From Shewanella sp. NFH-SH190041 (lineage in GTDB: Bacteria; Pseudomonadota; Gammaproteobacteria; Enterobacterales; Shewanellaceae): a DNA stretch of 64,000 bases. A program made the position numbers and the translations under genes. The notes under the pieces are model-generated. The model saw only the letters and a list, made by a program, of their open reading frames with translations. It made no database searches and was not told where the DNA came from. The stretch is from contig NZ_AP026070.1 in NCBI RefSeq assembly GCF_024363255.1, forward strand, positions 3,224,001-3,288,000, read 5' to 3'. Positions 28,976 through 41,175 of the stretch are shown in pieces. Each line of letters opens with the position of its first letter. The stretch's first letter is position 1.

Positions 28976-30346
28976 TCAGAGTCGGGCAAAATCATTGAAC
29001 AGCGCAATGCTCATCAAGATCAGCAGCATGGCTGCCCCAAATCTGAATCCAATTTCCTGAACTTTTTCAGGCACGGGTTTACCTGTGACCAATTCGGCCA
29101 GGTAGTACATCAGGTGTCCCCCATCGAGCACTGGCAACGGTAAGAGGTTGGCAATGCCGAGGTTAACGCTAATTAGCGCCAGGAACCCCAAAAAATAAAC
29201 CAATCCAAATTCTGCACTGTGCCCGGCTCCCTGTGCGATAGAGATAGGTCCGCTTAAATTACTCACCGATACGGTACCAGTCAGCAATTTGCCGATCATT
29301 TTGAAGGTAACCACTGCTAACTGCCAGGTTTTCTCTGCAGCGGCGTCAAACGCGTCTACTATGCCATACTGAAGTTGCAAACGCATGTTTTGTGGCCATT
29401 TTTCAACAACCGGCGTAATTCCTAATAAACCAATTTCTTGGCCATTAGCGCCCTGAGTTGCATGGGGCTTAACATCTAGCGTCATAGGCTCCCCTGCGCG
29501 AAGCAAGGTAAAACGCATCAACTGATTAGGCGATTGCCGGATAAGTTCAGATGTTTTCTGCCAACCAGGATAAGGCTCGCCATTAATTTGCTGTAGTACA
29601 TCCCCCACTTGGAATCCAGCTTGCGCTGCGGCACTGCCACGGCTAACCGCTGCAATTTCAGGCTTAATCCCAGGACGATACATCCCTAGCCCTAAACTGG
29701 TAATGGGTGACTCTTTTTCCGGATCAAACTGCCACTGACGGGTATCCAGCCGATAAGTATGACTGCTACCGGCATCCTGAACCCCTCCCACTGGGGCCAG
29801 TGACATAGTGATACTGTCATCGCCAATATGGCTGACTAAGGCCAGATTGACCTCTTCCCAGTTACGTACTGGCTGCCCATCTACAGCGACAACCTGCTGA
29901 GGTGAACCATCTAGTTGGATCACCGCGGCAGGACTGCCTGGCATCACACTGTCAATGACAGGTTTTACCGCTGGCACCCCAATGAGATACATGGCATATA
30001 ACGCAAAAATGGCAAACAAAAAGTTTGCCATTGGCCCTGCGGCCACGATTGCAATACGCTGCCAAACTGATTTTCGGTTGAATGCCTGAGATTGCAGTTC
30101 TGCCGGTACCGGCTCAACTCGTTCATCGAGCATTTTGACGTAACCACCAAGCGGGATCAGCGCAATGACATATTCAGTGCCATCTTTACCAATACGCCGC
30201 CAAATGGCCTTGCCAAAACCAATAGAGAAGCGCTCTACTTTTACTCCACAGCGACGAGCCACCCAAAAGTGGCCATATTCATGTGCGGTAATAAGCAGAC
30301 CGAGTGCAACAATAAACGAGCCTAGATTCCACAGAAAATCGTACAT
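28976..30346 (-). CDS. rseP: Site-2 intramembrane zinc metalloprotease RseP
   Basis: 456 residues. Membrane helix 1 carries the zinc HExxH (TAHEYGHFWVARR, about residue 22-26). Two PDZ domains occupy about 115-310 (RGSAAAQAGFQVGDVLQQING). The C-terminal LDGG motif (PLPVLDGGHLMYYLAEL) supplies the third zinc ligand. RseP cleaves the anti-sigma factor RseA and signal-peptide remnants. Placement before bamA fits envelope quality control. Confidence 0.96.
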   Translation of the reverse strand: MYDFLWNLGSFIVALGLLITAHEYGHFWVARRCGVKVERFSIGFGKAIWRRIGKDGTEYVIALIPLGGYVKMLDERVEPVPAELQSQAFNRKSVWQRIAIVAAGPMANFLFAIFALYAMYLIGVPAVKPVIDSVMPGSPAAVIQLDGSPQQVVAVDGQPVRNWEEVNLALVSHIGDDSITMSLAPVGGVQDAGSSHTYRLDTRQWQFDPEKESPITSLGLGMYRPGIKPEIAAVSRGSAAAQAGFQVGDVLQQINGEPYPGWQKTSELIRQSPNQLMRFTLLRAGEPMTLDVKPHATQGANGQEIGLLGITPVVEKWPQNMRLQLQYGIVDAFDAAAEKTWQLAVVTFKMIGKLLTGTVSVSNLSGPISIAQGAGHSAEFGLVYFLGFLALISVNLGIANLLPLPVLDGGHLMYYLAELVTGKPVPEKVQEIGFRFGAAMLLILMSIALFNDFARL

Positions 30347-30360
30347 TCAATTCCTATTTA

Positions 30361-31551
30361 TCAGTTCATCCGGCTGAGGATTTCCCCGGCGACCTGTCGG
30401 GTCTGGGCATCCAATGCCAAAATATCTTCCAATGATGTCAAGCTGTTGCAAGTCAAATTCTGCAGACACTGAGCATTCACTTTCGCAATATCGGTAAAGC
30501 CAATATTACCGGCCAAAAACGCAGCAACAGCCATTTCATTGGCTGCATTGAGCACAGTGGTCGCTTCCTGTCCCTGACGGCAGGCTTCAATAGCCAATTC
30601 CAGACAAGGATAACGACTAAAATCCGGTTCACAGAAACTTAACTGTCCGACTGTGAAAAAGTCCAAAGGTTCAACCCCGGATTCAATTCTTTGCGGATAT
30701 GCCATGCAGTGCGCAATGGGTGTGCGCATATCTGGATTACCCAGTTGCGCCAGTACGCTACCATCCCGATATTGCACCATTGAGTGGATCACACTCTGGG
30801 GATGGATAACAACTTTTAGCTGCTCCTTATTGGCATTAAACAGCCAACGAGCCTCAATATATTCCAAGCCTTTGTTCATCATCGAGGCGGAATCGACCGA
30901 AATTTTCGGTCCCATAGACCAATTGGGATGTTTGCACGCCTGAGCAGGCGTCATCAATTTCAACTGTTCAATCGGGGTATTGAGAAATGGGCCACCAGAA
31001 CCCGTCAATAGGATATGGCGGATACCATTGCCATTAAGGTCGCAAAAACCAAGGTTTTGCTGCACAGACTCAGGTAAGCATTGGAAAATGGCATTATGTT
31101 CGCTATCGACTGGCAGAATTTGCGCGCCCGATGCTTTCGCCGCATCCATAAATAACTGGCCTGACATCACCAGCGCTTCTTTATTGGCTAACAAAATGCG
31201 TTTACCAGCATGAACCGCTGCAAGCGTTGGCACTAAACCAGCCGCGCCAACAATCGCTGCCATCACACTGTCCACATCATCCCGGGTGACCAGTTCAAGC
31301 AGAGCCTGCTCACCGGATGTCACTTCAATCCCGAGTGTTGGGTCCAACGCCGCCCGTAGTGTAGCCGCAGCGGCCTCGTCCACCATATGCACAATTTGTG
31401 GCCGATGCGCTTCGCACAGGGGCAACATCTTATCGACATTAGAATGAGCCACCAGACCAAAGGCGCGGTAGGTATCCGGGTTTTGGGAAATCACACTGAG
31501 TGTGCTGGCGCCGATAGAGCCAGTCGCACCCAAAATCACCATATTTTGCAT
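30361..31551 (-). CDS. dxr: 1-deoxy-D-xylulose-5-phosphate reductoisomerase
   Basis: 396 residues. NADPH-binding [11 protein letters not shown] is at about 8-18. [12 protein letters not shown] and [13 protein letters not shown] are active-site signatures, and GSGGPF and [14 protein letters not shown] (metal/substrate loop) follow. It is the second step of the MEP isoprenoid pathway (synonym ispC), feeding uppS two genes upstream. The cdsA stop is 5 bases before its start. Confidence 0.97.
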   Translation of the reverse strand: MQNMVILGATGSIGASTLSVISQNPDTYRAFGLVAHSNVDKMLPLCEAHRPQIVHMVDEAAAATLRAALDPTLGIEVTSGEQALLELVTRDDVDSVMAAIVGAAGLVPTLAAVHAGKRILLANKEALVMSGQLFMDAAKASGAQILPVDSEHNAIFQCLPESVQQNLGFCDLNGNGIRHILLTGSGGPFLNTPIEQLKLMTPAQACKHPNWSMGPKISVDSASMMNKGLEYIEARWLFNANKEQLKVVIHPQSVIHSMVQYRDGSVLAQLGNPDMRTPIAHCMAYPQRIESGVEPLDFFTVGQLSFCEPDFSRYPCLELAIEACRQGQEATTVLNAANEMAVAAFLAGNIGFTDIAKVNAQCLQNLTCNSLTSLEDILALDAQTRQVAGEILSRMN

Positions 31552-31556
31552 AGCGC

Positions 31557-32414
31557 TTACATCCAGAATGCAATATAAATCAGAGTAAATACAGGCAGTG
31601 CTGCCGTCAAACTGTCAATACGATCCAGTACGCCGCCGTGACCCGGTAGAATATTTCCTGAGTCTTTAATGTTCGCGCTGCGTTTAAACATGCTTTCAGA
31701 TAAATCGCCCACAGCAGAAGCGATAGCTGTTAGCAAGGTAACGGCAATCACCAAGGGCAATTCTTGCTCTGGGGACAGGTACATCACTAATGCAACCACT
31801 ATCATGGTGGTCAGCAAACCACCTAGTAAACCTTCAAGGGTTTTACCTGGGCTAACCCGCGGCATCAATTTTCTGCGGCCAAGGCTGCGGCCAAAGAAAT
31901 AAGCGCCTGAGTCTGCGGCCCACACCACCAAAAAGACTAAAAAGACCAGTGCCCCACCGTAGAAAGGATGGGCCACACTGCTCAAACTTTTTAGGGTAAT
32001 CAATGCAGCAAAACAAGGTGCTAAGGTTAATTGACCAAACATCGACTTGAGCATCGGGCTGCTTTGCCAAAATTGGCTACTTTTGGGAAAGCCCACCACG
32101 AGGAACACAGAAATTAACCACCAGAGCCCGCCTAAACCAATGACACCCTGATAGACTGGATTCAAGACGCCAGCAAGCCACACTTTATCTGCCGGAACAA
32201 TCAAATTCAGAGCAACGAGCAGTAGCCCCATCGTAAAAGTGAAACTCCATTGAGTCACATTACAGGCCGGTTCAATCATCCGGCCCCATTCTTTTGCAGC
32301 GATCAAGAAAATAGGCACTAATGCCCAGGCAAAATAGCTGGCAGGTAGATAAAAAATCCCCCCCAGTACAAATGGAATTAATAAAAGCGCTGTTATTATT
32401 CGTTGCTTCAGCAA
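31557..32414 (-). CDS. cdsA: Phosphatidate cytidylyltransferase
   Basis: 285 residues with about eight membrane helices and the C-terminal CDP-DAG synthase signature [20 protein letters not shown] followed by GVLDRIDS. It makes CDP-diacylglycerol from phosphatidic acid and CTP in the inner membrane. Twenty bases separate it from uppS, in the usual order. Confidence 0.96.
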   Translation of the reverse strand: MLKQRIITALLLIPFVLGGIFYLPASYFAWALVPIFLIAAKEWGRMIEPACNVTQWSFTFTMGLLLVALNLIVPADKVWLAGVLNPVYQGVIGLGGLWWLISVFLVVGFPKSSQFWQSSPMLKSMFGQLTLAPCFAALITLKSLSSVAHPFYGGALVFLVFLVVWAADSGAYFFGRSLGRRKLMPRVSPGKTLEGLLGGLLTTMIVVALVMYLSPEQELPLVIAVTLLTAIASAVGDLSESMFKRSANIKDSGNILPGHGGVLDRIDSLTAALPVFTLIYIAFWM

Positions 32415-32434
32415 AGGAAGTCCTCACTAACTAA

Positions 32435-33259
32435 TCAGAGTGAACGCAGAGCATCAATCTGGCTACCGGTCAAGCCAAAGCGGCGTTGACGGCTAGCAAA
32501 GGCCGCAATGGCCCGATGAAATGCTTGTTCATCAAAATCAGGCCAGAGAATATCGGTAAATACCAACTCCGCATAAGCGGCCTGCCACAAAATAAAATTA
32601 CTGATGCGGTAATCACCACCAGTACGGATCATCAGATCCACTTCGCCCTGCCCCTGCATGCTCAGGTGTTGGCTTAAGGTTTCTTCCGTGATCTCATCAG
32701 CCCGCAGTTGCCCGGCTTCCACCTGACGCGCTAATGCTTGAGCTGATTGCATAATATCCCAGCGACCGCCATAATTGGCTGCAACATTGAGGGTTAAATC
32801 AGTATTCCCTGCCGTTTTCGCTTCAGCGGCGCTGATTTGTTTTTGCAGGCGCTCTGAAAACCGGCTAGTATCACCGATCACATTCAACCGTACCCCATTA
32901 TTGTTGAGTAATTTCACTTCCCGCTGTAGCACTGTAAAAAACAGTTCCATCAGCAAAGTGACTTCCCGATCAGGCCGCCGCCAATTTTCAGAAGAAAAAG
33001 CAAATAACGTTAATGACTTAACGCCTAAATTCCGCGCGGTACTGACTGCACGGCGCACCGCTTTCACACCAGCCCTGTGACCAAATACTCGCGCCTTTCC
33101 CTTGGCCTGTGCCCAGCGTCCATTGCCATCCATAATGATTGCGACATGATTGGGGATAGACTGCAGCAAGATATCGGGCAACTGGGCAGGAACGTCAACC
33201 GATGCAGGTGTCTCTAGAGTACACAAGGTTTCTGCATCAAATTCCACAGAGGATGACAT
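32435..33259 (-). CDS. uppS: Undecaprenyl diphosphate synthase
   Basis: 274 residues, slightly long because of about 35 extra N-terminal residues before [19 protein letters not shown]. The catalytic Asp is in [30 protein letters not shown] and the C-terminal [17 protein letters not shown] are signatures. A cis-prenyltransferase making the C55 carrier lipid for peptidoglycan and O-antigen. A terminator-like hairpin lies between it and frr, so it may also have its own promoter. Confidence 0.96.
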   Translation of the reverse strand: MSSSVEFDAETLCTLETPASVDVPAQLPDILLQSIPNHVAIIMDGNGRWAQAKGKARVFGHRAGVKAVRRAVSTARNLGVKSLTLFAFSSENWRRPDREVTLLMELFFTVLQREVKLLNNNGVRLNVIGDTSRFSERLQKQISAAEAKTAGNTDLTLNVAANYGGRWDIMQSAQALARQVEAGQLRADEITEETLSQHLSMQGQGEVDLMIRTGGDYRISNFILWQAAYAELVFTDILWPDFDEQAFHRAIAAFASRQRRFGLTGSQIDALRSL

Positions 33260-33274
33260 TTACAACAACCCTTA

Positions 33275-33313
33275 TAAATAAACAAACGCCGTGTAGTATA
33301 CCGCTACACGGCG
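33275..33313 (-). terminator. Terminator downstream of frr
   Basis: On the minus strand CGCCGTGTAG pairs with CTACACGGCG (33287-33313) and is followed by a T-rich stretch. It lies between frr and uppS and may separate or attenuate the two halves of the block. Confidence 0.75.
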
Positions 33314-33342
33314 CTTTAACTCTAGCTACTTCAGCTCAGGAA

Positions 33343-33900
33343 TTATACTTCCATCAACTCAGCTTCTTTTGCCGCCAAGATTTCATCAATTTTTTTGATG
33401 TGGGCATCAGTCATCTTCTGCACTTCATCTTCGCTACGGCGTACATCATCTTCAGTGCAATCTTTGGCTTTTTCCAGAGATTTCACATCAGAGTTAGCAT
33501 CGCGGCGTACGTTGCGAACGGCAATACGGCCATTTTCCGCTTCAGCACGCACGACTTTTACCAAATCGCGACGACGCTCTTCTGTCAGAGCAGGCAGCGG
33601 GATACGGATAGAAGTACCAGCTGACATTGGGTTCAGACCCAGATCAGACATCATGATGGCTTTTTCTACTGCCTGAATCATACTGCGGTCAAATACGTTC
33701 ACCATCAGGGTGCGGGCATCATCAATCACAATGTTACCTACCTGGTTCAGCGGCGTCATGCTGCCATAGTATGAAACCTGGATAGAGTTCAACAGGCTAG
33801 GATGAGCTCGACCGGTACGGACTTTACTCAACTGGCCTTTCATCGCTTCTACACACTTGCCCATGCGCTCTTGCGCGTCTTTTTGAATATCTTCAATCAC
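33343..33900 (-). CDS. frr: Ribosome recycling factor
   Basis: 185 residues, the exact family length. It begins [21 protein letters not shown] and has [12 protein letters not shown] and the helical hairpin [30 protein letters not shown]. It splits post-termination ribosomes together with EF-G. It follows pyrH by 21 bases. Confidence 0.97.
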   Translation of the reverse strand: MIEDIQKDAQERMGKCVEAMKGQLSKVRTGRAHPSLLNSIQVSYYGSMTPLNQVGNIVIDDARTLMVNVFDRSMIQAVEKAIMMSDLGLNPMSAGTSIRIPLPALTEERRRDLVKVVRAEAENGRIAVRNVRRDANSDVKSLEKAKDCTEDDVRRSEDEVQKMTDAHIKKIDEILAAKEAELMEV

Positions 33901-33921
33901 GATAAATGTCCTTTTCGGTCA

Positions 33922-34650
33922 CTAAATTGCTTTAATTAGCGTGCCTTCTTGTTCACCCATAATGGCACGGCGCAGCGCCCCGGGCTTATTCATATTGAAT
34001 ACCAGAATAGGCATATCATGATCCCGTGCCATAGTAAATGCAGCAAGATCCATGACTTTTAATTCTTTATCCAGCACCTCATTGTACCCCAGCTCGTCAT
34101 ATTTAACGGCATCGGCATTCTTCATTGGATCATCGGAGTATACCCCGTCAACCTTGGTGCCTTTTAGTACAACTTCAGCTTCAATTTCAATACCGCGCAG
34201 ACAGGCGGCTGAATCTGTGGTGCAAAATGGGTTACCGGTTCCGGCAGCAAAAATTACCACCCGGCCGGATTTCAGCAGGCTGATGGCTTCAGCCCAGTTG
34301 TAACGATCACACACGCCATTAAGGGGAATAGCAGACATCAAACGGGCATTAACATAAGCACGGTGCAGTGCATCCCGCATCGCCAGACCATTCATTACCG
34401 TGGCCAACATCCCCATATGGTCACCGACCACTCGGTTCATGCCAGCTTTAGCCAGTCCTTCGCCGCGGAACAGGTTTCCGCCTCCAATAACTACGCCGAC
34501 CTGAATACCCAGTTCAACCAGTTCTTTGACTTCCTGAGCCATACGCTCAAGGACTTTCGGGTCAATACCAAAGCCCTCTTCACCCATCAGCGCTTCACCG
34601 CTTAATTTGAGAAGAATACGTCGAAATGCAGGTTTAGGATTGGTGCTCAT
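33922..34650 (-). CDS. pyrH: Uridylate kinase
   Basis: 242 residues from ATG 34650 ([21 protein letters not shown]), with AGGACA upstream; the frame is open to 34812 but without family sequence. An amino-acid-kinase fold: [29 protein letters not shown], and [19 protein letters not shown]. It phosphorylates UMP to UDP and is hexameric. Confidence 0.96.
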   Translation of the reverse strand: MSTNPKPAFRRILLKLSGEALMGEEGFGIDPKVLERMAQEVKELVELGIQVGVVIGGGNLFRGEGLAKAGMNRVVGDHMGMLATVMNGLAMRDALHRAYVNARLMSAIPLNGVCDRYNWAEAISLLKSGRVVIFAAGTGNPFCTTDSAACLRGIEIEAEVVLKGTKVDGVYSDDPMKNADAVKYDELGYNEVLDKELKVMDLAAFTMARDHDMPILVFNMNKPGALRRAIMGEQEGTLIKAI

Positions 34651-34798
34651 ATTTTCTTGTCCTGGTACAAAAACCAAACTGTTTACTATTTCGGTGTGCC
34701 GGTAGCAAGCTGTTCTGGCTCGCGCAGCGCCAGCGGATTCAAGCTGCGAGTATATACCTGTTATGGCGTAATCTAAAAATTGCACACCGCAGGTATAA

Positions 34799-34826
34799 CA
34801 AGACCGCAGCACAGGCCGCGGTCTTG
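34799..34826 (-). terminator. Hairpin after tsf
   Basis: CAAGACCGC (34799-34807) pairs with GCGGTCTTG (34818-34826) directly after the tsf stop. The following T-run is weak, so it may be a partial terminator or an RNA 3'-end stabiliser before pyrH. Confidence 0.55.
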
Positions 34827-34845
34827 AGGGACTCGCAAAGGCGAA

Positions 34846-35697
34846 TTAAGCCTTCTTAGAAGCAGCGATTTGCGCAGCAACTTCAGCAGCGAAATCTTCT
34901 TCTTTCTTCTCGATACCTTCACCAACTTCCAGACGGATAAAGTTAGTTACAGTAGCGCCTTTTTCTTTCAGGAATTCGCCAACAGATTTCTTTGGCTCCA
35001 TAATGAAAGGCTGACCAGTCAGAGATACTTCACCGGTGAATTTCTTCATACGGCCAGCAACCATCTTCTCAGCGATTTCTTTTGGCTTGCCTTCGTTCAT
35101 GGCGATTTCAACCTGAACTTCACGCTCTTTAGCCACTACATCAGCAGGAACGTCTTCTGGGTTTACGTACTCAGGCTTAGAAGCAGCAACGTGCATTGCC
35201 AGGTGCTTCAGGGTTTCTTCGTCAGCTTCACCAGTTACTACAACACCGATACGGTCGCCGTGACGGTAAGAAGCCAGGTTAGCACCATCGATGTACTCAA
35301 CGCGACGAACGTTGATGTTTTCACCGATCTTAGCAACCAGAGCAACACGCGCTTCTTCAAACTGAGCTTTCAGGTCGTCGATAGACACTTTACCAGCAGC
35401 AGCTACATCCAGTACTTCGTTAGCGAAAGCTAGGAAGTTAGAGTCTTTGGCAACAAAGTCAGTCTGACAGTTAACTTCGATCAGGGCAGCGAAACCTTCG
35501 CCGTTCTTGATCAGGATAGTACCTTCAGCAGCGATATTACCGGCTTTCTTAGCAGCCTTAGCAGCACCGCTCTTACGCATGTTTTCGATAGCCAGCTCGA
35601 TATCACCATTGGTTTCAGTCAGAGCTTTTTTACAGTCCATCATACCAGCGCCGGTACGATCGCGCAGTTCTTTAACCTGGGCAGCAGTAATTGCCAT
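34846..35697 (-). CDS. tsf: Translation elongation factor Ts
   Basis: 283 residues. [26 protein letters not shown] is the conserved N-terminal UBA-like domain. [15 protein letters not shown] and the TDFVAK signature contact EF-Tu, followed by the dimerisation and coiled-coil regions. It exchanges GDP for GTP on EF-Tu. Second gene after rpsB, as is universal in the group. Confidence 0.98.
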   Translation of the reverse strand: MAITAAQVKELRDRTGAGMMDCKKALTETNGDIELAIENMRKSGAAKAAKKAGNIAAEGTILIKNGEGFAALIEVNCQTDFVAKDSNFLAFANEVLDVAAAGKVSIDDLKAQFEEARVALVAKIGENINVRRVEYIDGANLASYRHGDRIGVVVTGEADEETLKHLAMHVAASKPEYVNPEDVPADVVAKEREVQVEIAMNEGKPKEIAEKMVAGRMKKFTGEVSLTGQPFIMEPKKSVGEFLKEKGATVTNFIRLEVGEGIEKKEEDFAAEVAAQIAASKKA

Positions 35698-35750
35698 TGT
35701 TAAGTCCTCTATAAATTAGGTGCGAAATAAATTCGACAAATTCTGTAGAT

Positions 35751-35778
35751 GTAAAACAGGGGCCAATAGGCCCCTGTT
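35751..35778 (-). terminator. Attenuator-like hairpin between rpsB and tsf
   Basis: On the minus strand AACAGGGGCC pairs with GGCCCCTGTT across a TATT loop and is followed by a short T-run. A second inverted repeat (35777-35801) overlaps it. It probably lowers tsf expression relative to rpsB. Confidence 0.7.
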
Positions 35779-35829
35779 AACCAATCAAATTGCTTGGTTA
35801 ATAAGGGAGATGCCTAGCATCACACCTTA

Positions 35830-36558
35830 TTATTCGGCCTCTACGAAACCGTCTTGCTCAGCTTGTACAGCCAGATCCTGACCACGGCCTTGGTTAGCAG
35901 CAGCAGCAACAGCAGAAGTGTACAGCTTGATAGCACGCATAGCGTCGTCGTTACCTGGGATGATGTAGTTAACACCATCTGGAGCAGAGTTAGTATCAAC
36001 AACAGCTACAACTGGGATACCCAGGTTGTTCGCTTCTTTGATAGCGATATGTTCGTGGTCAGCACCGATTACGAAAATCGCATCTGGCAGGCCGCCCATG
36101 TTCTTGATACCACCCAGAGATTTTTCCAGCTTATCCAGCTCGCGAGTACGCATCAGAGCTTCTTTCTTGGTCAGCTTGTCGAAAGTACCATCAACAGACT
36201 GAGTTTCCAGCTCTTTCAGACGCTTGATTGACTGACGAACGGTTTTCCAGTTAGTCAGCATACCGCCCAACCAGCGGTGATCTACATAGAACTGATCGCA
36301 AGAGATAGCAGATGCTTTGATTGCTTCGCTTGCAGCACGCTTAGTACCAACGAACAGGATTTTACCTTTCTTAGAAGCAACGTTGCTGATGAAAGCCAGT
36401 GCTTCGTTGAACATTGGCACAGTGTGCTCCAGGTTGATGATGTGTACACCGTTGCGAGCACCGAAGATGAATGGCTTCATCTTAGGGTTCCAGTAACGGG
36501 TTTGGTGACCGAAGTGTACACCGGCCTGCAGCATGTCGCGCATAGAAACTGTAGTCAT
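35830..36558 (-). CDS. rpsB: 30S ribosomal protein S2
   Basis: 242 residues beginning [25 protein letters not shown], with [19 protein letters not shown] and [20 protein letters not shown] signatures. It heads the rpsB-tsf operon. The long leader upstream suggests S2 autoregulation as in other gammaproteobacteria. Confidence 0.98.
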   Translation of the reverse strand: MTTVSMRDMLQAGVHFGHQTRYWNPKMKPFIFGARNGVHIINLEHTVPMFNEALAFISNVASKKGKILFVGTKRAASEAIKASAISCDQFYVDHRWLGGMLTNWKTVRQSIKRLKELETQSVDGTFDKLTKKEALMRTRELDKLEKSLGGIKNMGGLPDAIFVIGADHEHIAIKEANNLGIPVVAVVDTNSAPDGVNYIIPGNDDAMRAIKLYTSAVAAAANQGRGQDLAVQAEQDGFVEAE

Positions 36559-36890
36559 TTTAAATCTACCTTGTTAAAAAGTGGGGTTAAACCTCCACGC
36601 ATCCCATCCCTTCGACCCAAGTTACCAAGGGCACCCCGAAGTATGTGACGATACGTGTGTGATTTAGTATTTACATTGATTGCCATGTATAATGGCGGCC
36701 ACATTTTACGTGAGTAGCACCTCGCCGCCAATGAACTTTCGCTCATGCCCGGCTAAAAAGTGCTGCAAACAACGTCAAACATGACGGCGCGCTTTATACC
36801 ATAAAGCCACCCTGAGCACAAATTTTTGCATGGCAAATTGTGCCACCCATAACGCCTGAACGTTTAGCCCAAACTGATAGAGAAAGCGAA
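36559..36890. promoter_or_regulatory. Divergent region: rpsB leader and map promoter
   Basis: 332 bases between divergent rpsB and map. The rpsB side carries a GC-rich leader of more than 100 bases with potential stems (for example CCCTTGG...CCAAG-like pairing around 36620-36640) and GTGGAGG shortly before the gene. This is consistent with the known S2-responsive leader, by position rather than by computed fold. A TATAAT at about 36690 faces map. Confidence 0.45.
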
Positions 36891-37688
36891 ATGAGTATAG
36901 TCATCAAGACTGCAGAAGAAATCGAAAAAATGCGTGCGGCCGGCAAGCTGGCTGCTGAAGTGCTAGAAATGGTTGCTCCCCATGTGAAAGCCGGTGTCAC
37001 CACGGATGAACTGGATGCTATTTGTGCTAAATTCACCGCAGAACAAGGCGCAATTTCCGCCCCACTGAACTACCACGGCTTTCCTAAGTCTATCTGTACA
37101 TCGGTCAATGATGTTATCTGCCATGGTATTCCTGGCAATTATGCCCTGCGTGATGGCGACATCATCAATTTGGACATCACAGTGATCAAAGACGGTTACC
37201 ACGGCGATACTTCAAAAATGTTCCTGATCGGTGATGTATCCGCCAAAGACCGTCGCCTGTGCCGCATTGCTCAGGAAAGTCTCTATATTGCTATCCGCAA
37301 AGTACGCCCTGGGGTAAAACTGGGTGAAATCGGTACCTGTATTGATAAATTTATCAAAAACAGCAAAAGCGGTTTGGACAAGTACAGCATCGTAAAAGAT
37401 TACTGTGGTCACGGGATCGGGAAAGGGTTCCATGAAGAACCTCAAGTCGTACACTACAAAAATGATGACAAAACCGTGCTACGTCCAGGCATGTGTTTCA
37501 CCATTGAGCCGATGATCAACGCCGGTAATTTTAAAACCCGCCTGAATGAAACTGACGGCTGGACTGTTACCACCAGTGACGGTAAAAACTCCGCGCAATG
37601 GGAGCATACTTTGCTGGTAACCGAAAAAGGTGTAGAAGTACTGACACTGCGTGAAGAAGAAGACTTCCCACGCATTATCAATCACTAA
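36891..37688 (+). CDS. map: Type I methionine aminopeptidase
   Basis: 265 residues from ATG 36891 ([23 protein letters not shown]), behind GAGAAAGCGAA; the frame is open to 36840. The metal ligands lie in [20 protein letters not shown] (two Asp), [19 protein letters not shown] (His), MCFTIEPMI (Glu) and QWEHTLLVT (Glu). It removes N-terminal Met cotranslationally. Divergent from rpsB, followed closely by glnD. Confidence 0.97.
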   Translation: MSIVIKTAEEIEKMRAAGKLAAEVLEMVAPHVKAGVTTDELDAICAKFTAEQGAISAPLNYHGFPKSICTSVNDVICHGIPGNYALRDGDIINLDITVIKDGYHGDTSKMFLIGDVSAKDRRLCRIAQESLYIAIRKVRPGVKLGEIGTCIDKFIKNSKSGLDKYSIVKDYCGHGIGKGFHEEPQVVHYKNDDKTVLRPGMCFTIEPMINAGNFKTRLNETDGWTVTTSDGKNSAQWEHTLLVTEKGVEVLTLREEEDFPRIINH

Positions 37689-37701
37689 TTCGGATACTTT
37701 T

Positions 37702-40275
37702 ATGGACACAGCCCAGGTCGCCAAGTGCGCGCTGACAGATCAAAACCAGCAACTGCTGAGCGAATTTCGGGCGCAAATCCCCATTACTGAACTGGTGCGG
37801 CAGCGTTGCCACTTTGTGGATCAGCTGCTGCAGCAGGCATGGCAGGATTTGGGGCTAAGCCAGCACGCTATCGCCCTCATCGCCGTCGGCGGATATGGCC
37901 GCGGTGAGCTACACCCCCATTCCGATGTGGATATTCTGCTATTACTGGGCCAGCCATTAACGTCAGCCAGCGAGCAGATAATCGGGGAATTTATCACCTA
38001 TCTCTGGGATGCCGGATTAGAAGTCGGCCACAGTGTCCGTACCCTGCCGGAAACCCTGACTCAGGGCCGGCAGGATATCACCATTGCGACCAACTTATTG
38101 GAAGCGCGCTTTCTCAGTGGTGAGCCCAACTTATTTGATGCCCTGTATGATGGGATCCGCAGTGGGGATTTCTGGCCATCTCATGATTTTTTCCTTGCCA
38201 AACGGGATGAGCAGCGGGCAAGACATGCCCGGGCCAGTGCATTTGATTTAGAACCCAATCTAAAAACCTGCCCCGGGGGATTACGGGATATTCAAACCAT
38301 TGCCTGGGTGGCGATGCGGCATTTCAATGCAGCCAATCTGGAAGAATTACTGGATTATGGCTTTCTGTCCGCCGATGAACTGGATGAGCTACTGGAGTGC
38401 CAGCAATATCTTTGGTCACTTCGCTTTGCGCTCCATATCGTAGCTAACCGGGATGAAAACCGCTTACTGTTTGACCTGCAACCTCAGGTTGCCAATGTGA
38501 TGGGCTATAAAGATGGCACCGAGCTGGCAGTCGAGCAGATGATGAAGCATTACTATCGCACCATTCGCCGGGTACTAGAGCTCAATGACATGCTATTGCA
38601 GCTATTCAAACGCGCTACCCTGTCAGACAGCGAAGCATTAATCATCAGCCCGATCGATCATGACTTCCAACGCCGGGGCCGTTTTATTGAAGCATTGGAT
38701 GAACACCTGTTTAACGAGCCAAGACAAATTATTCGCCTGTTTTTAGTCGTGGCCAGAAATTCCAATATTCAAGGCATTTATGCCCCAACCCTGCGCAGTC
38801 TGCGCCAGGCTCGTCGGGCACAGCAACAACCTCTGATGGTGCACAGTGAATGCCGGGAACTCTTTATGGAGATCCTGCGCCATCCCCGTGGTATTGCCGC
38901 ACTTTCTTTGATGCACAGTCATGGGGTGTTATCCGCCTATTTGCCCGCTTGGCGGGCCATCGAAGGGCAAATGCAGTTTGATCTGTTCCATGCCTATACT
39001 GTGGATGAACACACCCACAGACTACTACTGAATATCGAACGCTTTGCCCAAAGCGATCAAAAAGATGAATTTCCTTTAGGTTCGGTACTGATCAATCAAT
39101 TGCCGAAAAAGGGGTTACTGGTACTGGCCGCCATTTTCCATGATATCGGCAAAGGGCGAGGGGGGGATCATTCCCTACTGGGCGCAGAAGAAGCCTTATT
39201 GTTTTGTAAAGCCCATGATATGAACGATCATGATGGCCGCTTGGTGGCCTGGTTGGTTGAACATCATCTGCTGATGTCCGTCACCGCACAACGACGGGAT
39301 ATCTCTGATCCAGATGTTGTCGCCGAATTTGCTGATATCGTCCGCGATGCCGTGCATTTAAGCTACCTTTATTGCCTGACTGTCGCCGATATCTGTGCCA
39401 CCAATGAACGCACCTGGAACAGCTGGAAAGGGTCATTGTTGCGGGATTTGTATTTCTCCACCCAGCGGGTATTAGCCCGAGGCAAAGAAAAACCTATCGA
39501 TATTCGCGCCCGGGTCCGGGAACATCAAGCTAAAGCCCGGAAAGATTTAACCCGCCATGGCATTAAAGAAAAAGATCTCGATGCACTATGGAGCCGTTTT
39601 AAAGCTAACTATTTCCTGCGCCATATGCCCAACCAAATTGCTTGGCATGCTGAGGCTATTTTAAAACACCGCAGCGATGATCCACTGGTACTGATGTCCA
39701 AACATGCCACCCGGGGCGGCACTGAGTTGTTTATCTATGGTCCCGACCGGCCACGAATGTTTGCAACCGTTATGGCGGTGCTGGACAACAAAAATATCAC
39801 GGTACATGATGCCCTAGTGATGAGTTCCAAGGATAACTACTCACTCAATACCTTTATTATTCTGGAGCAAAATGGCGAGGCAGTATCTCAATTGCCCCGG
39901 ATCCAGAGTATCCGTAAGGCACTTGTGCGCGCCTTGGGTAATGACAGCGATACTGTCAAGCCACCGAAATTCCGTAAACTGCCCAGACGGATGAAACCGT
40001 TTAAGGTCGCAACACAAGTCAGCTTTTTACCCTCTTCTCGCCAAGATACCAGTATGATGGAGCTGATTGCACTGGATTCACCTGGGCTGCTGGCGAAAGT
40101 AGGCGATATTTTATATCGTTGCGGCTTACTGCTGATCGCAGCAAAAATCACCACCATAGGTGAAAGAGCAGAAGACTTTTTTATGCTGCAGACTCAAGAT
40201 GGCCAAGCGCTATCAGATGTGCAGCAAACTCAACTACGTGATGCGCTGATCCAAGCGTTGTCACAACCTGTTTAA
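37702..40275 (+). CDS. glnD: Bifunctional uridylyltransferase/uridylyl-removing enzyme GlnD
   Basis: 857 residues from ATG 37702, 13 bases after map. The nucleotidyltransferase motif [20 protein letters not shown] is followed by the HD hydrolase domain ([38 protein letters not shown]) and two ACT domains ([21 protein letters not shown] and [17 protein letters not shown]). It senses glutamine and modifies PII proteins, controlling nitrogen assimilation. Confidence 0.97.
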   Translation: MDTAQVAKCALTDQNQQLLSEFRAQIPITELVRQRCHFVDQLLQQAWQDLGLSQHAIALIAVGGYGRGELHPHSDVDILLLLGQPLTSASEQIIGEFITYLWDAGLEVGHSVRTLPETLTQGRQDITIATNLLEARFLSGEPNLFDALYDGIRSGDFWPSHDFFLAKRDEQRARHARASAFDLEPNLKTCPGGLRDIQTIAWVAMRHFNAANLEELLDYGFLSADELDELLECQQYLWSLRFALHIVANRDENRLLFDLQPQVANVMGYKDGTELAVEQMMKHYYRTIRRVLELNDMLLQLFKRATLSDSEALIISPIDHDFQRRGRFIEALDEHLFNEPRQIIRLFLVVARNSNIQGIYAPTLRSLRQARRAQQQPLMVHSECRELFMEILRHPRGIAALSLMHSHGVLSAYLPAWRAIEGQMQFDLFHAYTVDEHTHRLLLNIERFAQSDQKDEFPLGSVLINQLPKKGLLVLAAIFHDIGKGRGGDHSLLGAEEALLFCKAHDMNDHDGRLVAWLVEHHLLMSVTAQRRDISDPDVVAEFADIVRDAVHLSYLYCLTVADICATNERTWNSWKGSLLRDLYFSTQRVLARGKEKPIDIRARVREHQAKARKDLTRHGIKEKDLDALWSRFKANYFLRHMPNQIAWHAEAILKHRSDDPLVLMSKHATRGGTELFIYGPDRPRMFATVMAVLDNKNITVHDALVMSSKDNYSLNTFIILEQNGEAVSQLPRIQSIRKALVRALGNDSDTVKPPKFRKLPRRMKPFKVATQVSFLPSSRQDTSMMELIALDSPGLLAKVGDILYRCGLLLIAAKITTIGERAEDFFMLQTQDGQALSDVQQTQLRDALIQALSQPV

Positions 40276-40300
40276 TTCAATGACGAATTGGGAGAAATCA

Positions 40301-41125
40301 ATGGAGGCTTTACGCCAACGTATCGAGGCAGCATTTGAGGCTCGCCAGTCTATTACCCCGGCTTCAGTTGACCCAAGTGTCCGTGCCGATGTTGAAACCG
40401 TTATTGGCATGCTGGATAAAGGCCAACTGCGGGTTGCAGAAAAAATTGAAGGTCAATGGCAGGTTAATCAATGGCTGAAAAAAGCGGTATTGCTGTCATT
40501 CCGTATTTTTGACAATCAAATCATTGATGGGGCAGAAACCAAGTACTTTGACAAAGTGCCGATGAAATTTGCCGATTATGATGAAGCCCGCTTTAAAGCA
40601 GAGCAAATCCGTGTTGTGCCACCTGCAGCAGTTCGCAAAGGGTCATTTATTGCCAAAAACACTGTATTAATGCCCTCTTACGTGAATCTGGGCGCTTATG
40701 TCGGTGAAGGCACCATGGTTGATACTTGGGCCACCGTTGGTTCTTGCGCGCAAATCGGTAAAAATGTGCACCTGTCAGGTGGTGTTGGGATTGGCGGAGT
40801 ACTGGAGCCACTGCAAGCAGGCCCAACTATTATCGAAGATAACTGCTTTATTGGTGCTCGCTCTGAAATCGTTGAAGGCGTTGTGGTAGAAGAAGGCTCT
40901 GTAATCTCCATGGGCGTTTATATCGGCCAAAGCACCCGTATTTATGATCGAGAAACTGGTGAAATCCATTATGGCCGCGTACCCGCAGGCTCGGTCGTGG
41001 TATCCGGCAGCCTGCCATCCAAGAGCGGAAATTACAGCTTATATGCCGCCATTATTGTCAAAAAAGTGGATGAGAAAACCCGCAGTAAAGTTGGTATTAA
41101 CGAACTGCTGCGTATGGCTGAATAA
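40301..41125 (+). CDS. dapD: 2,3,4,5-tetrahydropyridine-2,6-dicarboxylate N-succinyltransferase
   Basis: 274 residues from ATG 40301 ([16 protein letters not shown]), chosen for GGAG 8 bases upstream. It is a hexapeptide beta-helix trimer: [57 protein letters not shown]. It is a succinylase step in lysine/diaminopimelate synthesis, close downstream of glnD as in related genomes. Confidence 0.97.
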   Translation: MEALRQRIEAAFEARQSITPASVDPSVRADVETVIGMLDKGQLRVAEKIEGQWQVNQWLKKAVLLSFRIFDNQIIDGAETKYFDKVPMKFADYDEARFKAEQIRVVPPAAVRKGSFIAKNTVLMPSYVNLGAYVGEGTMVDTWATVGSCAQIGKNVHLSGGVGIGGVLEPLQAGPTIIEDNCFIGARSEIVEGVVVEEGSVISMGVYIGQSTRIYDRETGEIHYGRVPAGSVVVSGSLPSKSGNYSLYAAIIVKKVDEKTRSKVGINELLRMAE

Positions 41126-41137
41126 TTAATACACTTC

Positions 41138-41165
41138 ATGCCCCAATACGTCAGCTTGGGGCATG
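41138..41165. terminator. Hairpin between convergent dapD and yqcA genes
   Basis: CATGCCCCAA (41138-41147) pairs with TTGGGGCATG (41156-41165), with a short pyrimidine run after it. Placed to end both transcripts. Confidence 0.65.
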
Positions 41166-41175
41166 ACTTTCCCGT

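Noticed and set aside
34870-35433. 187-codon plus-strand frame opposite tsf
   Set aside because: It is a shadow of the strongly coding tsf gene with improbable Phe/Ser-rich product.
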